DNA of 64,000 nt from contig NZ_NAAI01000005.1 in NCBI RefSeq assembly GCF_018155095.1, positions 116,112 to 180,111 of the forward strand, written 5' to 3'. Positions 9,937 through 19,841 of the stretch are shown one piece after another. The notes under the pieces were generated by a model. That model did no database searches and was not told the DNA's origin. It saw nothing but the letters and a program-made list of their open reading frames with translations. The position numbers and the translations under genes are program-made. The stretch comes from Bartonella queenslandensis (GTDB taxonomy: Bacteria > Pseudomonadota > Alphaproteobacteria > Rhizobiales > Rhizobiaceae). Each line of letters starts with the position of its first letter. Within the stretch, counting starts at the first letter, position 1.

Positions 9937-10093
9937 GGTTTTTCTCCCATTTTCGTATGGAAACTATCGTTTTTTATTGAGATAAATTTATAAATATACC
10001 CTTAAAAGATTTACTTCAAAGATTAGAAATAAACTCTTTAACATTAAGTGAGCTTTCTTAAAAAGATGATATCATAGTATATATTTTATAACA

Positions 10094-12679
10094 ATGAATA
10101 TAAAGGAAGTTTCTTCGTATAAGAAACAGCTAAATCTAAGGCAAAGAGAGATGGATAAAGGTTTTGAGAATAATGAAAGATTAGCTTCTTCGTCTTCTGT
10201 TCGTCAGGGAGTTGTGATTTTAGGTGTTGTTTTTATCTTAGTTTTCTTTTTCATTGTAGGCGTTTTAGATTTTTTTTATCCACAAAGTTATTTGCAAAAA
10301 GTGGTGCTGGGATCTTTTTTGATTCTAGCAATTATCGGTGTTGCAACACTCGTTTTAATTGGAATCCGTGCATTGTGGTTGCATGAAGATTTTGATTTTA
10401 GCATCTTTAATAGGAGCGATGATGCAATTGTAATCTCTGATCTTTCTGGTTTTGTTTATTATTCTAATCAAAACTATCAAAAAATTCTGACCTATAAGCC
10501 TGAAGAGTCTTGTTATAGGGTTATTGCTGATCTTCCAGGAGCTGGTGCACTTTCCTATCGCTTAAAAGTTGCAGCCTGTAATAATCGTTCAGCGCAAGAA
10601 GAGTTAAGAGTAGAGCAAGCAATTTTTACCGATTCTACACACAAAAAATCTGTTTGGTATAATATCTCTGTTCAACCTATTACAAAACGGAAGAAAAAGC
10701 TTTTACTTTGGCGTATTACTGATATTTCGCATTTACAACAAACCCGAGAAATTTTTTTCTCTAACCTTCAAGAGGCGATTAATCATTTGGATCAAGCTCC
10801 TGTTGGTTTTGTATCAGTTAATACACAAGGCACTCTTCTTTATGCCAATGCGGTTTTTGCCGAATGGTTCTCAATTGATTTAGCCAATTTTTCGGTTGGT
10901 CAATATCATTTTGATCCATTATTTGAGAGCGTTGGCGCTAAGAGCTCATGGAGTGATATTTGTTTGCAAACCAACAGATATCAAAGTTCAGGTTACTCTT
11001 TACCCTATAGTTTTTCATTATGTTTAAATCCACAGACGACTTGTGAGAAAATATTTCATTGTTTTATCTCTGCTTCTTCTCTCTTAGAGGAAGAAGCCAT
11101 TTATCGTATTGTGGTTATTCCACAACAAATACAAAAAGAAGAGGATGATCAATTAAAATTACCTAGCATATTAGGTGAATATTTTGATGCGAGTCCTTTT
11201 GCAATAGCCGTGGTAAATCAGGAAGGGCAATTGATTCACATGAATAATGCTTTTTCATCACTCATGGAATGTCGAGATAAAACGATCAATTTTTATGATA
11301 TTATTTCTCGTCGTGATTGTGTGCAGTTAGAGCGTGCCTTTCAGAAAATAGCGACTAATAAAAATTACTTTGTTTCTCTGGAAACTGTTTTAGAAAAGAA
11401 TGAAGAACGCCATTTACGTCTTCATGTTATGTCTGTGCCACCCTATCATGGTGATGGGCTGCAGGATTTGATCATTATCTCTGTCATTGAAACAACAGAA
11501 CAAAAAACACTTGAAGATAAAATAATGCAAAGTCAGAAAATGCAAGCTGTTGGACAATTGGCAGGCGGCATTGCTCATGATTTTAATAATGTTTTAACAG
11601 CAATTTTAATGTCATGTGATCTTCTTTTAAATACGCATCGTAGTTCTGATCCTGCTCATGCTGATCTGATCAATATTAAAAATAATGCTAATCGTGCAGC
11701 TGCTCTTGTACAGCAATTATTAGCTTTTTCGAGAAAGCAGACACTTCGACCTGAAGAGGTTGATTTTACAGAATTTTTATCAGATATTCGCAATCTTCTT
11801 TTACCACTTTTGGGAAATAATATTCAGTTAAAAATTATCCATGGAAGAGATTTGTGGAGCGTTGAAGTCGATCAAGCATCTTTTCAGCGTGTGATTATGA
11901 ATTTGGTTATTAATGCGCGTGATGCCATGTTCGATGGAGGTATTGTTACGATTGCGACAAACAATATTACAAAACAACAAAGTGCTGAATTTAATCATCT
12001 TGGTTTAGCAATTGGTGAATATGTGCAATTGATTATTTCAGATACAGGGAGTGGGATATCTGCTGCTATACAAGAAAAAATGTTTGAGCCATTTTTTACA
12101 ACAAAAGAAGTCGGAAAAGGAACAGGACTTGGTTTATCAATGGTTTATGGAATTATCAAGCAGAGTGGTGGATATATTTATTGTGAAAGTAAAGAGGGAG
12201 AAGGAGCAACATTTCATATTTTTCTTCCTCGTTATATTTCCGATATAAAAGGAGAAATTTCTCAGCAGATTGAAAAAAATGAAGAGAAAGATAAAAATAT
12301 AGATTTAACAGGGTCTGCCACTGTTTTATTGGTTGAAGATGAGGATGCTGTCAGAATGGGGGGGGTAAGGGCTCTTCAAATGAGAGGATATACGGTTTTA
12401 GAGGCAGCAAGCGGGGTGGAAGCTCTTGCTATTCTTGAGGAAAAAAAAGGAGCTGTTGATATTATTGTTTCCGATGTGGTCATGCCAGAAATGGATGGGC
12501 CCACTTTATTGAAGGAAGTCCGTAAAAAATATCCTGATATCAAATTTCTTTTCGTTTCTGGATATGCAAAAGATGCTTTTGCTAAGAATCTTCCACAAGA
12601 TGCCGTTTTTGGCTTTTTATCTAAACCTTTTACACTCAAACAGTTAGCTCTAACAGTTAAAGAAACACTTTCGTCATAA
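10094..12679 (+). CDS. cckA: Hybrid sensor histidine kinase CckA
   Basis: An 861-residue hybrid kinase. Two transmembrane helices (about 38-60 and 70-92) are followed by PAS-like regions (about 104-215, 230-340 and 360-470). Next come the HisKA box GGIAHDFNNVLTAI with phospho-acceptor His495, the HATPase domain (N box VINARDAM, G1 DTGSGIS, F box, G2 GKGTGLGLSMVYGI), and a C-terminal receiver with phospho-acceptor Asp794 in SDVVMPEMDG. The GGIAHDFNN box and this architecture are typical of alphaproteobacterial CckA. CckA feeds phosphate through ChpT to CtrA and CpdR; a cpdR gene lies about 7 kb downstream. The start at 10094 was kept; ATG codons further in (10151) are possible alternatives. 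Confidence 0.93.
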   Translation: MNIKEVSSYKKQLNLRQREMDKGFENNERLASSSSVRQGVVILGVVFILVFFFIVGVLDFFYPQSYLQKVVLGSFLILAIIGVATLVLIGIRALWLHEDFDFSIFNRSDDAIVISDLSGFVYYSNQNYQKILTYKPEESCYRVIADLPGAGALSYRLKVAACNNRSAQEELRVEQAIFTDSTHKKSVWYNISVQPITKRKKKLLLWRITDISHLQQTREIFFSNLQEAINHLDQAPVGFVSVNTQGTLLYANAVFAEWFSIDLANFSVGQYHFDPLFESVGAKSSWSDICLQTNRYQSSGYSLPYSFSLCLNPQTTCEKIFHCFISASSLLEEEAIYRIVVIPQQIQKEEDDQLKLPSILGEYFDASPFAIAVVNQEGQLIHMNNAFSSLMECRDKTINFYDIISRRDCVQLERAFQKIATNKNYFVSLETVLEKNEERHLRLHVMSVPPYHGDGLQDLIIISVIETTEQKTLEDKIMQSQKMQAVGQLAGGIAHDFNNVLTAILMSCDLLLNTHRSSDPAHADLINIKNNANRAAALVQQLLAFSRKQTLRPEEVDFTEFLSDIRNLLLPLLGNNIQLKIIHGRDLWSVEVDQASFQRVIMNLVINARDAMFDGGIVTIATNNITKQQSAEFNHLGLAIGEYVQLIISDTGSGISAAIQEKMFEPFFTTKEVGKGTGLGLSMVYGIIKQSGGYIYCESKEGEGATFHIFLPRYISDIKGEISQQIEKNEEKDKNIDLTGSATVLLVEDEDAVRMGGVRALQMRGYTVLEAASGVEALAILEEKKGAVDIIVSDVVMPEMDGPTLLKEVRKKYPDIKFLFVSGYAKDAFAKNLPQDAVFGFLSKPFTLKQLALTVKETLSS

Positions 12680-12955
12680 CGTAAAAATTGATGCAATAGA
12701 AAAATCGCGTGTTTTAAGATTTCTTAGGGAAAGTACGAGAGTATTTTGATAAAAAGAGCTCATGTTAATGTTTAGAAAAATAAATTAAAGCAGAAAAATT
12801 TTGAAATTTAAAATAAAATTCAAAAAAACGCACATTCTACGCAAAAATTCATGAAGAAATAGACTTTATTCTGCCAACATTAGAGGTTTTTAATTATAGG
12901 TGCTGAAGATAAATTGCATGTACAATGTTAAAGATTCTATAGATTGTTGATATAC

Positions 12956-13567
12956 TCAAAAGGATAAGAGTTGTTGTTGCGTATCGACCGTTTTGCTCTT
13001 TCCTTCAATAAATGCTTTTAACGCTTCGGGGTAGAGTTTATGCTCTGCTTGAAGGACTCTTTGTGCTAAACACTCAACGGTATCATGAGGATAGACTGGA
13101 ACGGCTGCTTGGGCAAGGATTTTTCCTGCATCCATGTCTTCTGTAACAAGATGAACAGTGCAACCTGTGATTTTTACGCCTGCTTGTAAAATCCTTTCAT
13201 GCGTGTTTAGACCTTTAAATGAAGGTAAAAGAGAAGGGTGGATGTTTAAAATTCGTCCCTCATAAAGTTTTACGAAACGTGATGAGATAAGACGCATATA
13301 CCCCGCAAAGCAGAGAAAATCCGGTTTATATTGATCTAAAATCGTGAAAATATTTTTTTCATGTTCTTCTTTCGTTTTGTAGATTTTGCGATCAACAACA
13401 TGAATGGGTAAGTTATGATTTTGTGCCTTTTCAATACCGTTTGCACATGGATTATCGCAAATAACTGCGACAATTTCAGCAGGGTACTCCTTTTGTTGAC
13501 TCGCTTGAGCAAGGGCAACCATATTGGAGCCATTACCAGAAATGAAAACGACGATTTTTTTTTTCAT
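12956..13567 (-). CDS. purN: Phosphoribosylglycinamide formyltransferase
   Basis: A 203-residue N10-formyl-THF-dependent GAR transformylase. The opening [14 protein letters not shown] is the phosphate loop, and [22 protein letters not shown] contains the catalytic Asn-His pair and the conserved [33 protein letters not shown] includes the catalytic Asp. It makes FGAR, the substrate of PurL encoded near the left edge. Its start codon overlaps the purM stop by 4 bp, so the two are translationally coupled. Confidence 0.96.
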   Translation of the reverse strand: MKKKIVVFISGNGSNMVALAQASQQKEYPAEIVAVICDNPCANGIEKAQNHNLPIHVVDRKIYKTKEEHEKNIFTILDQYKPDFLCFAGYMRLISSRFVKLYEGRILNIHPSLLPSFKGLNTHERILQAGVKITGCTVHLVTEDMDAGKILAQAAVPVYPHDTVECLAQRVLQAEHKLYPEALKAFIEGKSKTVDTQQQLLSF

Positions 13568-14655
13568 AAATGCAGTATCCCTTTATAAAGTATACCTTTA
13601 TTTTGATCTTTGCGCTTTGTTAAAATGCCAAGAGGAGTCACAGTCTCTCCATTTTTTTCAAGAGCTTGCGTAATTGTTTCAGTTGCATGCTGTCCCACGA
13701 TAATAATCATGCCAATACCACAATTGAATGTTCGTAACATTTCTGTTTCTTCTATTTTACCTTGTTTGGCAATCCATGAAAAGACAGAGGGAACATTGAT
13801 GGTAGAAAGATTAATTTCAGCGCAGAGAGAAGAAGGAATGACACGTGGAATATTTTCAGGAAATCCTCCACCCGTAATATGCGCTAGAGCTTTAATTCCT
13901 TCGCACTTTCGCATGATAGGAAGAAGTGATTTCACATAAATGCGTGTTGGTGTCAGGAGTGCTGTACCAAGACTATTTTGGGGAGAAAAAGGAGCAGGGT
14001 CATTCCATTTGAGATCATTTTGCTGGATGATTCGTCGAACAAGGGAAAAGCCATTGGAATGAATTCCAGAGGCGCTTAAACCTAAGATAATATCACCTTC
14101 TGTTAGGTCTTTTGAAGGGAGTAGCATGCTGCGTTCACATGCGCCTACAGCAAAACCTGCTAGATCATAATCTCCTTCTGCATACATTCCTGGCATTTCT
14201 GCAGTTTCTCCCCCAATGAGGGCAGCACCGGCTTGTTTACATCCTTCTGCGATACCAGAAACGATAGCGACGCCTTGTTCAGGGTCAAGTTTTCCAGTTG
14301 CAAAATAATCCAGAAAAAAGAGAGGTTCCGCCCCTTGTACAAGTAAATCATTGACACACATAGCTACCAGATCAATACCTACAGTGTTATGGTGCCCCAC
14401 TTCAATGGCAATTTTTAGTTTTGTTCCCACACCATCATTGGCAGCAACAAGGATAGGATCTGTGAAACCCGCTGCCTTTAAATCAAAAAGACCACCAAAA
14501 CCGCCAATTTCTGCATCTGCTCCGGCTCGTTTTGTTGCGCGTATAAAGGGTTTAATTTTTTCTACCATAGCATTACCCATATCAATGTTTACACCGGCTT
14601 TTGCGTAGGTAAGACTAGCTTTGGATTTATTATTTGTAAGATCTTGATTGCTCAT
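13564..14655 (-). CDS. purM: AIR synthetase
   Basis: A 363-residue PurM enzyme that converts FGAM to AIR with [18 protein letters not shown] at the N-terminus, [48 protein letters not shown] and [14 protein letters not shown] are standard family blocks. It heads a purM-purN operon on the minus strand, convergent with cckA. Full length with no disrupted motif. Confidence 0.97.
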   Translation of the reverse strand: MSNQDLTNNKSKASLTYAKAGVNIDMGNAMVEKIKPFIRATKRAGADAEIGGFGGLFDLKAAGFTDPILVAANDGVGTKLKIAIEVGHHNTVGIDLVAMCVNDLLVQGAEPLFFLDYFATGKLDPEQGVAIVSGIAEGCKQAGAALIGGETAEMPGMYAEGDYDLAGFAVGACERSMLLPSKDLTEGDIILGLSASGIHSNGFSLVRRIIQQNDLKWNDPAPFSPQNSLGTALLTPTRIYVKSLLPIMRKCEGIKALAHITGGGFPENIPRVIPSSLCAEINLSTINVPSVFSWIAKQGKIEETEMLRTFNCGIGMIIIVGQHATETITQALEKNGETVTPLGILTKRKDQNKGILYKGILHL

Positions 14656-14814
14656 TGGAGCCTTCCTTTAATGGAAAATCAGGTTTTGATGTTATGCAAT
14701 GCCATGATAGAGTTTTCTCTGCAAGAGATATTGATAAGAAAATAAGCAGCTTTGCTTGTACCTTATTTTTAAGAAGTTTATAATTTTTGTGAAGAATTTT
14801 TTTTAGGATATTTT

Positions 14815-16026
14815 ATGAGCAAGATATCAGATAATCACGAACAGTCTTCTTGGAACTTTATGAAAAAAAAAGTAAGTGAGAATACATCTCATGACCGTTA
14901 TAAGACTTATATGCCAGCATATACACAATTACCGTTGCCGAGTAATATGAAAAGACAAATCTTTTTTTGGCTTGGGACGCTGATTTTTTTTATTCTTTTT
15001 ATGTTTATTTTTGGATCAATTTTGCTTCCTTTTGTGGCAGGGATTGTATTGGCCTATTTTCTTAATCCCATTGTTCAATTACTTGAAAAGTTTGGTATTC
15101 GTCGTGTTTTTGGTACTGTCCTCATTACTTTATTTATTGTTATTACCTTTGTTGCTGCTTTAGTTGTTCTGATTCCTATTATTAGTTGGCAAATACAGCA
15201 ATTTGTGAGTGATGGCTTACCTGTTTATATTAATCGTATTCAAACTTTTTTTGTTGAGCATGATTTTGATTGGATAAGGCGCTATTTTGGAAGTGATCCA
15301 AATGAATTACGGCGTAATATTAAAGGACTTTTGGGAGAAGGTTCTGATTTTATTACATCTCTTTTGAATTCACTTTTAAAATCAGGAAAATCTATCGTTA
15401 ATATCGTTAGCCTGTTTGTTGTGGCGCCTGTGGTGGCTTTTTATATGTTGTTAGATTGGCCACGTATGGTGACTGCAATTGATTCTTTAATACCGCGTGA
15501 TCATCTTGGGACTGTTCGTAGTATTTTTCATGAAATGGATAAAGCTATCGCAGGCTTTGTTCGTGGGCAAGGAACTGTTTGTCTCATATTGGGAGGCTAT
15601 TATGCTATTGGTTTAACGATTGCAGGACTCAATTTTGCTCTTTTGATTGGTATGTTTATTGGCCTTATTAGTTTTATTCCTTATATCGGAACAATGAGTG
15701 GTTTGGTTCTTTCTGTTGGGATTGCATGGGTCCAGTTTTATCCCAATAATTGGGGAGGAATCATCGTTGTGATGGCACTTTTTTTAATTGGTCAATTTAT
15801 TGAAGGTTATATTCTTCAACCAAAACTTGTTGGTTCATCAGTGGGATTACATCCTGTGTGGTTGATGTTTTCGCTTTTTGCTTTTTCTTCACTCTTTGGT
15901 TTTACTGGTATGCTTGTTGCTGTTCCTGCCGCGGCTGCTGTGGGCGTTTTAGTTCGTTTTGCTCTTCATATTTATCTTAGTTCTCAGATGTATTCGCGAA
16001 GTGGAAATTCGGAGCCACAAAAATGA
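14815..16026 (+). CDS. AI-2E family transporter (PerM-like permease)
   Basis: A 403-residue polytopic membrane protein. After a hydrophilic N-terminus (about 48 residues) come helices FFWLGTLIFFILFMFIFGSILLP and VLAYFLNPIVQLLEKFGIRR, a third helix, a soluble loop of about 80 residues (VSDGLPVYINRI to GEGSDF), and a C-terminal block of helices with FVRGQGTVCLILGGYYAIGL and PYIGTMSGL. This order matches the AI-2E/PerM family. Substrates vary and are mostly unproven. TTTAGGAT precedes the ATG at 14815. Its stop overlaps the hdaA start in an ATGA, the same perM-hdaA coupling seen in other rhizobia, which would tie its translation to the replication regulator. Confidence 0.88.
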   Translation: MSKISDNHEQSSWNFMKKKVSENTSHDRYKTYMPAYTQLPLPSNMKRQIFFWLGTLIFFILFMFIFGSILLPFVAGIVLAYFLNPIVQLLEKFGIRRVFGTVLITLFIVITFVAALVVLIPIISWQIQQFVSDGLPVYINRIQTFFVEHDFDWIRRYFGSDPNELRRNIKGLLGEGSDFITSLLNSLLKSGKSIVNIVSLFVVAPVVAFYMLLDWPRMVTAIDSLIPRDHLGTVRSIFHEMDKAIAGFVRGQGTVCLILGGYYAIGLTIAGLNFALLIGMFIGLISFIPYIGTMSGLVLSVGIAWVQFYPNNWGGIIVVMALFLIGQFIEGYILQPKLVGSSVGLHPVWLMFSLFAFSSLFGFTGMLVAVPAAAAVGVLVRFALHIYLSSQMYSRSGNSEPQK

Positions 16027-16712
16027 ATGGGCGAGAAACGCAATTATCTTTAAATTTCCCTTATGAGCCAATTTTTCACTTTGACGATTTAGTCGTGACG
16101 GATAGCAATCGTATGGCTTTTCAGCTTATTGATCATTGGCCCAATTGGAGCTTACCTATTGCAGTTTTGGTCGGAGAAGAAGGATCTGGAAAAACACACT
16201 TTTCGAGTATATGGCTCCAAAAAGCAAATGCATTCAGGATTCAGCGCAATAAAATTGATCAGGCTGTTGCTATGGCTTCTTTAGGGAGATCATTTTTAAT
16301 AGAGGATATTGATGCAGGAGAAATTAATGAGACAGAACTTTTTCATTTAATTAACAGTGTTAAGCAAGCAAATGTTGATGTACGACAAGCTACTTTATTG
16401 ATGACAGCACGGACACTTCCTTCCACTTGGAATTTAAAGTTAAGTGATCTAAAAAGTCGTCTTAATTCGGTGATGTTCGTTGAAATTAATCAGCCTGATG
16501 ATGCATTGTTAACTGCTGTTGCCTTTAAGCTTTTTTCCGATAGGCAGCTTATTGTCAATCCAGATACAGTTTATTATCTTATCAGCCGTTGTGAACGTTC
16601 TTTATTTTCATTGAAGCATATTATTGATTCTGTTGATCAGCTGGCTTTACAAAGAAAAAGAAAAATAACGCGTGCGGTTATTTCTGAAGTTTTAAATAGA
16701 AAAAAAATGTAA
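16023..16712 (+). CDS. hdaA: DnaA regulatory inactivator HdaA
   Basis: A 229-residue AAA+ protein related to DnaA domain III but without the DNA-binding domain. Residues 7-12 read QLSLNF, a textbook sliding-clamp binding motif, and residues 51-58 form Walker A (GEEGSGKT). A Walker B-like segment is SFLIEDIDAGEI, and sensor-like residues lie in LKSRLNS. HdaA acts with the DNA-loaded beta clamp to promote ATP hydrolysis on DnaA and so limits re-initiation. It overlaps the upstream permease gene by 4 bp. A strong stem-loop terminator-like structure lies 306 bp downstream. Confidence 0.9.
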   Translation: MNGRETQLSLNFPYEPIFHFDDLVVTDSNRMAFQLIDHWPNWSLPIAVLVGEEGSGKTHFSSIWLQKANAFRIQRNKIDQAVAMASLGRSFLIEDIDAGEINETELFHLINSVKQANVDVRQATLLMTARTLPSTWNLKLSDLKSRLNSVMFVEINQPDDALLTAVAFKLFSDRQLIVNPDTVYYLISRCERSLFSLKHIIDSVDQLALQRKRKITRAVISEVLNRKKM

Positions 16713-17244
16713 ACACTCCTTATATGGCTTTATATGTTCCTTTTATTGTCGTTTGAATATGAGGAAAGACAAGTCGTTTAAATAGCTTTGATATTTTATT
16801 GGATGAATATTCTTTTCATCATTTGTATAGGCTGTATATTTTTGTATTTGAAAACGTTTCTAAAAAGAGTCCTTCACTTTATTGATAATAAAACTTTTAT
16901 AATTTGAAAATGTTTGTTGTTTATGGACTTAGATTATAGGAGAAACGAGCGTTTTTTTTCTAAAATTCTACCTGTAAAATCTGTTCTGATACAGTGGGGA
17001 TTACTTAAAGCAGGATAAAATTATGGAATTCTTATAAAGAATTTCATAATTTTTTATATCAATTAGATTTTTATACAGATGTTATTTCCTATTTTCATCA
17101 ATAAATATGTTATTGATTAGGAAGAAAACTTAAAAACGTTCTTTTTTGTAAAGAAATGCAACAAAATTGAAAAAAAATGTGTTTTTCTCTTGCACTTCCG
17201 TTGTGAAAATTTTAGGAAATGTGCATCAAATGAATATTAAATGG
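16713..17244. other. AT-rich spacer between hdaA and tRNA-Pro
   Basis: No credible protein-coding gene lies in these 532 bp. The stretch contains the strong hairpin at 17018-17056 (listed separately), which is too far from hdaA to be a simple terminator unless the mRNA has a long 3' tail or a small RNA is made here. Upstream of the tRNA, TTGCAC at 17190 with a TAGGAA-like box 17 bp later is a plausible tRNA promoter. Confidence 0.35.
17018..17056 (+). terminator. Long stem-loop followed by a T tract
   Basis: Positions 17018-17033 and 17037-17052 are complementary over 16 bp (one G-U wobble) around a 3-nt ATA loop, and a short T run follows. It has the shape of a Rho-independent terminator on the plus strand. 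The stem is AT-rich, which is normal for this genome. No annotated gene ends close before it; hdaA ends 306 bp upstream, so it may terminate an unannotated small RNA. Confidence 0.55.
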
Positions 17245-17321
17245 CGGAGCGTAGCGCAGCCTGGTAGCGCACCTGATTTGGGATCAGGGGGTCGTAGGTT
17301 CGAATCCTATCGCTCCGACCA
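17245..17321 (+). tRNA. tRNA-Pro (anticodon TGG)
   Basis: A 77-nt cloverleaf. The acceptor stem CGGAGCG pairs with CGCTCCG, followed by A and an encoded CCA. The anticodon stem-loop CTGATTTGGGATCAG gives anticodon TGG. D-loop (AGCCTGGTAGC) and T-loop (GGTTCGAATCC) elements are normal. Confidence 0.97.
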
Positions 17322-17410
17322 TATTTGATAAAGTGTATGATAATGACCCAGTTGGGTACGTGTGGTGAAAAACGATCGTTCAAGCGTTGTGTAACCTGAA
17401 GGGAAAAAGC

Positions 17411-17716
17411 ATGATCGCACGTATTTATAGTCCTGCTAAAACAGCTATGCAGTCAGGTAAAGGGAATACAGGCTTTTGGATTTTACAGTATGAGCCGATG
17501 AAAGCAAAAATGCTAGAGCCTCTTATGGGTTACACGGCAACATCTGATATGAATAGTCAAGTAAGAATCCGTTTTAATAGGAGGGAAGAAGCAATTGCTT
17601 TTGCACGCAAGAACGCTATCCCTTATCGTGTAGAAAAGACACATACATCGATTCGGCGTGCTATTTCTTATTCTGATAATTTTCGCAGTGATCGGCAGCA
17701 ATCTTGGACACATTGA
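17411..17716 (+). CDS. NADH dehydrogenase accessory subunit (NDUFS4/18 kDa-like, ETC complex I subunit)
   Basis: About 101 residues from the ATG at 17411; the frame is open from 17387 but the conserved sequence and a purine-rich GAAGGGAAAAA site support 17411. ARIYSPAKTAMQSGKG, the central PLMGYTATSDMNSQVRIRF and FNRREEAIAFARKNAIPYRV are the typical alphaproteobacterial relatives of the mitochondrial 18 kDa Complex I subunit NDUFS4. It is an accessory, not catalytic, subunit found in alphaproteobacteria and mitochondria. It lies alone between tRNA-Pro and tRNA-Arg, a layout I recall from related rhizobia. Confidence 0.88.
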   Translation: MIARIYSPAKTAMQSGKGNTGFWILQYEPMKAKMLEPLMGYTATSDMNSQVRIRFNRREEAIAFARKNAIPYRVEKTHTSIRRAISYSDNFRSDRQQSWTH

Positions 17717-17755
17717 ATTAAAGATGCTATTGTGAATTGAGAAGATAATCATTTG

Positions 17756-17832
<77 letters not shown>

Positions 17833-17883
17833 TATTTAAGAAAATTAATGGATAAAATGTTCGGGATTTTTCCTTTGATTCTA

Positions 17884-18068
17884 TTAATTTTTTTGTGCGC
17901 TTTGAGCCTTTTTAATGTTTTTTATAGATTCTATTGTCGTTTTCTGCTGGCTTGTTTGGGTATAAAGTGATGCCATGTTGTTTTCTGCTTGCCCAAAAGC
18001 GTTTTAAGTTGTGATATGGTCGTTTCTGCATTTTCTTGCCACGTATTGCTGATCATTTTTTTACCCAT
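17884..18068 (-). pseudogene. Short frameshifted coding remnant
   Basis: On the minus strand an ATG at 18068 opens a frame containing NTWQENAETTISQLKTLL. About 25 codons in, the more natural continuation moves to another frame, giving GQAENNMASLYTQTSQQ and then ESIKNIKKAQSAQKN before a TAA at 17884-17886. The joined product would be a small amphipathic helical protein. No family was recognised; the composition loosely resembles phasin-like or coiled-coil proteins. The call rests only on the composition change across frames. Confidence 0.25.
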
Positions 18069-18229
18069 TGGTTTATTCTTTTAACACAGCTGCATTTCAT
18101 GCTTTAGAAAACAGATTGCTAAAACCTCCCTTTATAAGCTTCTTTTCATTTTTTAAAAAGTTACATGCGCTATTTTTTTAGATGAGGTTTAAGCATTGCG
18201 TTTAATACCGATAAAATTGCAAAAAATGC

Positions 18230-18547
18230 CTACTTTAAATTTTTTTTATGAATAATATTATGATGTTTTTCAGTATGATCTTGGGTAAGATTAGTTTTTA
18301 AGACATGGTAGATTCCATTTAAATATTTTATGGAACATTGAAGAATAAAAATAGTATCTGTGTATGATGAGAGTTTACAGACAACAGCCTCTGAAGGGAT
18401 GAAAGGTATTTCTTGTATTGAAATCTGTGCTTTATAACGCGTTACAACTTTAGAGTTTTTTGGATAAAAAGATGTTGTGTATGTGCTGACCAGATAAGAT
18501 ATTGTTTTTTTCAATGTGATATATTTATTGCTAATCTGATTTAACAT
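18230..18547 (-). CDS. Hypothetical small protein
   Basis: An open frame of about 105 codons from ATG 18547 (a GTG lies three codons upstream at 18556). The product begins MLNQISNKYITLKKTISYL, has a basic tail rich in His, Lys and Asn, and shows no recognised domain, signal peptide or membrane helix. There is no convincing ribosome binding site. It may be a chance frame in decayed DNA; it is listed because nothing else occupies the region. Confidence 0.25.
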   Translation of the reverse strand: MLNQISNKYITLKKTISYLVSTYTTSFYPKNSKVVTRYKAQISIQEIPFIPSEAVVCKLSSYTDTIFILQCSIKYLNGIYHVLKTNLTQDHTEKHHNIIHKKNLK

Positions 18548-18843
18548 GGTTGTCACTGTTTCTCAGGGTAGGGCAATAGATTTCAGGAATGTTTATGGTT
18601 TTCTGAATTTTATCAGTTTAAGCATACATATAGACTGCATATTTATAGTTTGTACCTCATGCGAGAGTTTTGAGTATTGAGTAACGATTACACTAAAATG
18701 TTATGCGGATGAGATCTGATGTTCTAAACGCATATGATTTAAGGGGATTATTGTTTCAATAGGACTATAGTGTGAAGAACGAAGCGTTATTGTATTGCAT
18801 ATTTATGCACTTATTTTAAAATATATCCCTTAAAGCTCCCAAA

Positions 18844-19179
18844 AGCCCATTTCACGCTGACGCTTGTGAATGGTATAACGCTAAATCCATTGAGTACAAT
18901 CATCTGTACGCGCATGAAGGAATAAGCCGGAACATTATACACTTTGCCTATTTGCTAGCCGACAATGTTGCGATAGACTTTAGCTTTTTAGATCCTTATA
19001 GGTATTTTAGAGCTTTCTTGTACAATTTTTATCTGCATGCCAATCCTTCTTGTGACGTACAAGAGAGATGGTTTTGATTGATTCAATATGGGAGAAGTTT
19101 GAAATGAGAAAACTTTGCAATATCCAGATTTCTTATTCAACATGTCAAGTAATAAATATGATTATAAATCAAAGTGTTG
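18844..19179 (+). repeat. Diverged dispersed repeat, copy A
   Basis: This segment aligns by eye with 54178-54504. Both start AGCCCATTTC and share interrupted similarity through the middle. They end with an identical 19-mer (19161-19179 and 54486-54504). Both copies are riddled with stops in all frames, so if they once encoded a protein it has decayed. The family is not recognised. Confidence 0.55.
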
Positions 19180-19668
19180 AGCGAATAAAAACTTGCTTTT
19201 GTTGTTTTTTTATTCTTTTGAATATTTTATGACAACGTATTATTGGTAAATTTAAAATACCGCTCTAAAAACCAAATGTTTTACATACCGAAGAGATTTG
19301 TTGTTACATCTCTCACTATTTTGAAACAGGTGTGTATCGATAGAGAAGAAAAAATCAAAAAATAGAGGATAGATCAAAAGATAAACAATGTCTTTTATAA
19401 AAAACGTCTTTTAGAAAAAAGCATATCTTTGTCGAAAGAATTTTACAATAAAACCTTCTCACCCATCGCAATTGAAACCGTTGTTGTATTTATGATGCTT
19501 TCAGATAGCTCATCCTGAGAGACGTTATCAGAATTCAAGGAATATCAAAAACACCCCGTAGAGTATGCCCCTTGGAGAGGTATATTGCAAAAATCCCTAT
19601 TCTCCAACCTTCTTACGTATCCCGTACTCTGAAAAGAATATGACAAACCATAAGTTATTTAGTACGAA

Positions 19669-19743
<75 letters not shown>

Positions 19744-19841
19744 ATTCATCGATGATGCATACACCATATAGAATAACAAACGTCAATGCTTAATTTCATT
19801 TTCTCTTACAACATATGCAAATAATTTAGGAAAACATCCCC

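Larger units (their letters stand above)
17833..19668. other. Gene-poor spacer between tRNA-Arg and tRNA-Val
   Basis: About 1.8 kb with no recognisable conserved gene. It holds a broken short minus-strand reading frame (17884-18068), one unconvincing 105-108 codon minus-strand ORF (18230-18547), and a diverged copy of a repeat (18844-19179) also present at 54178-54504. Its position between two tRNA genes is typical of a decayed insertion site, but no integrase or attachment repeat could be seen. Confidence 0.5.

Noticed and set aside
17833..19668. Possible genomic island with tRNA attachment site.
   Set aside because: No integrase gene and no direct repeat of a tRNA 3' end could be found in the spacer.
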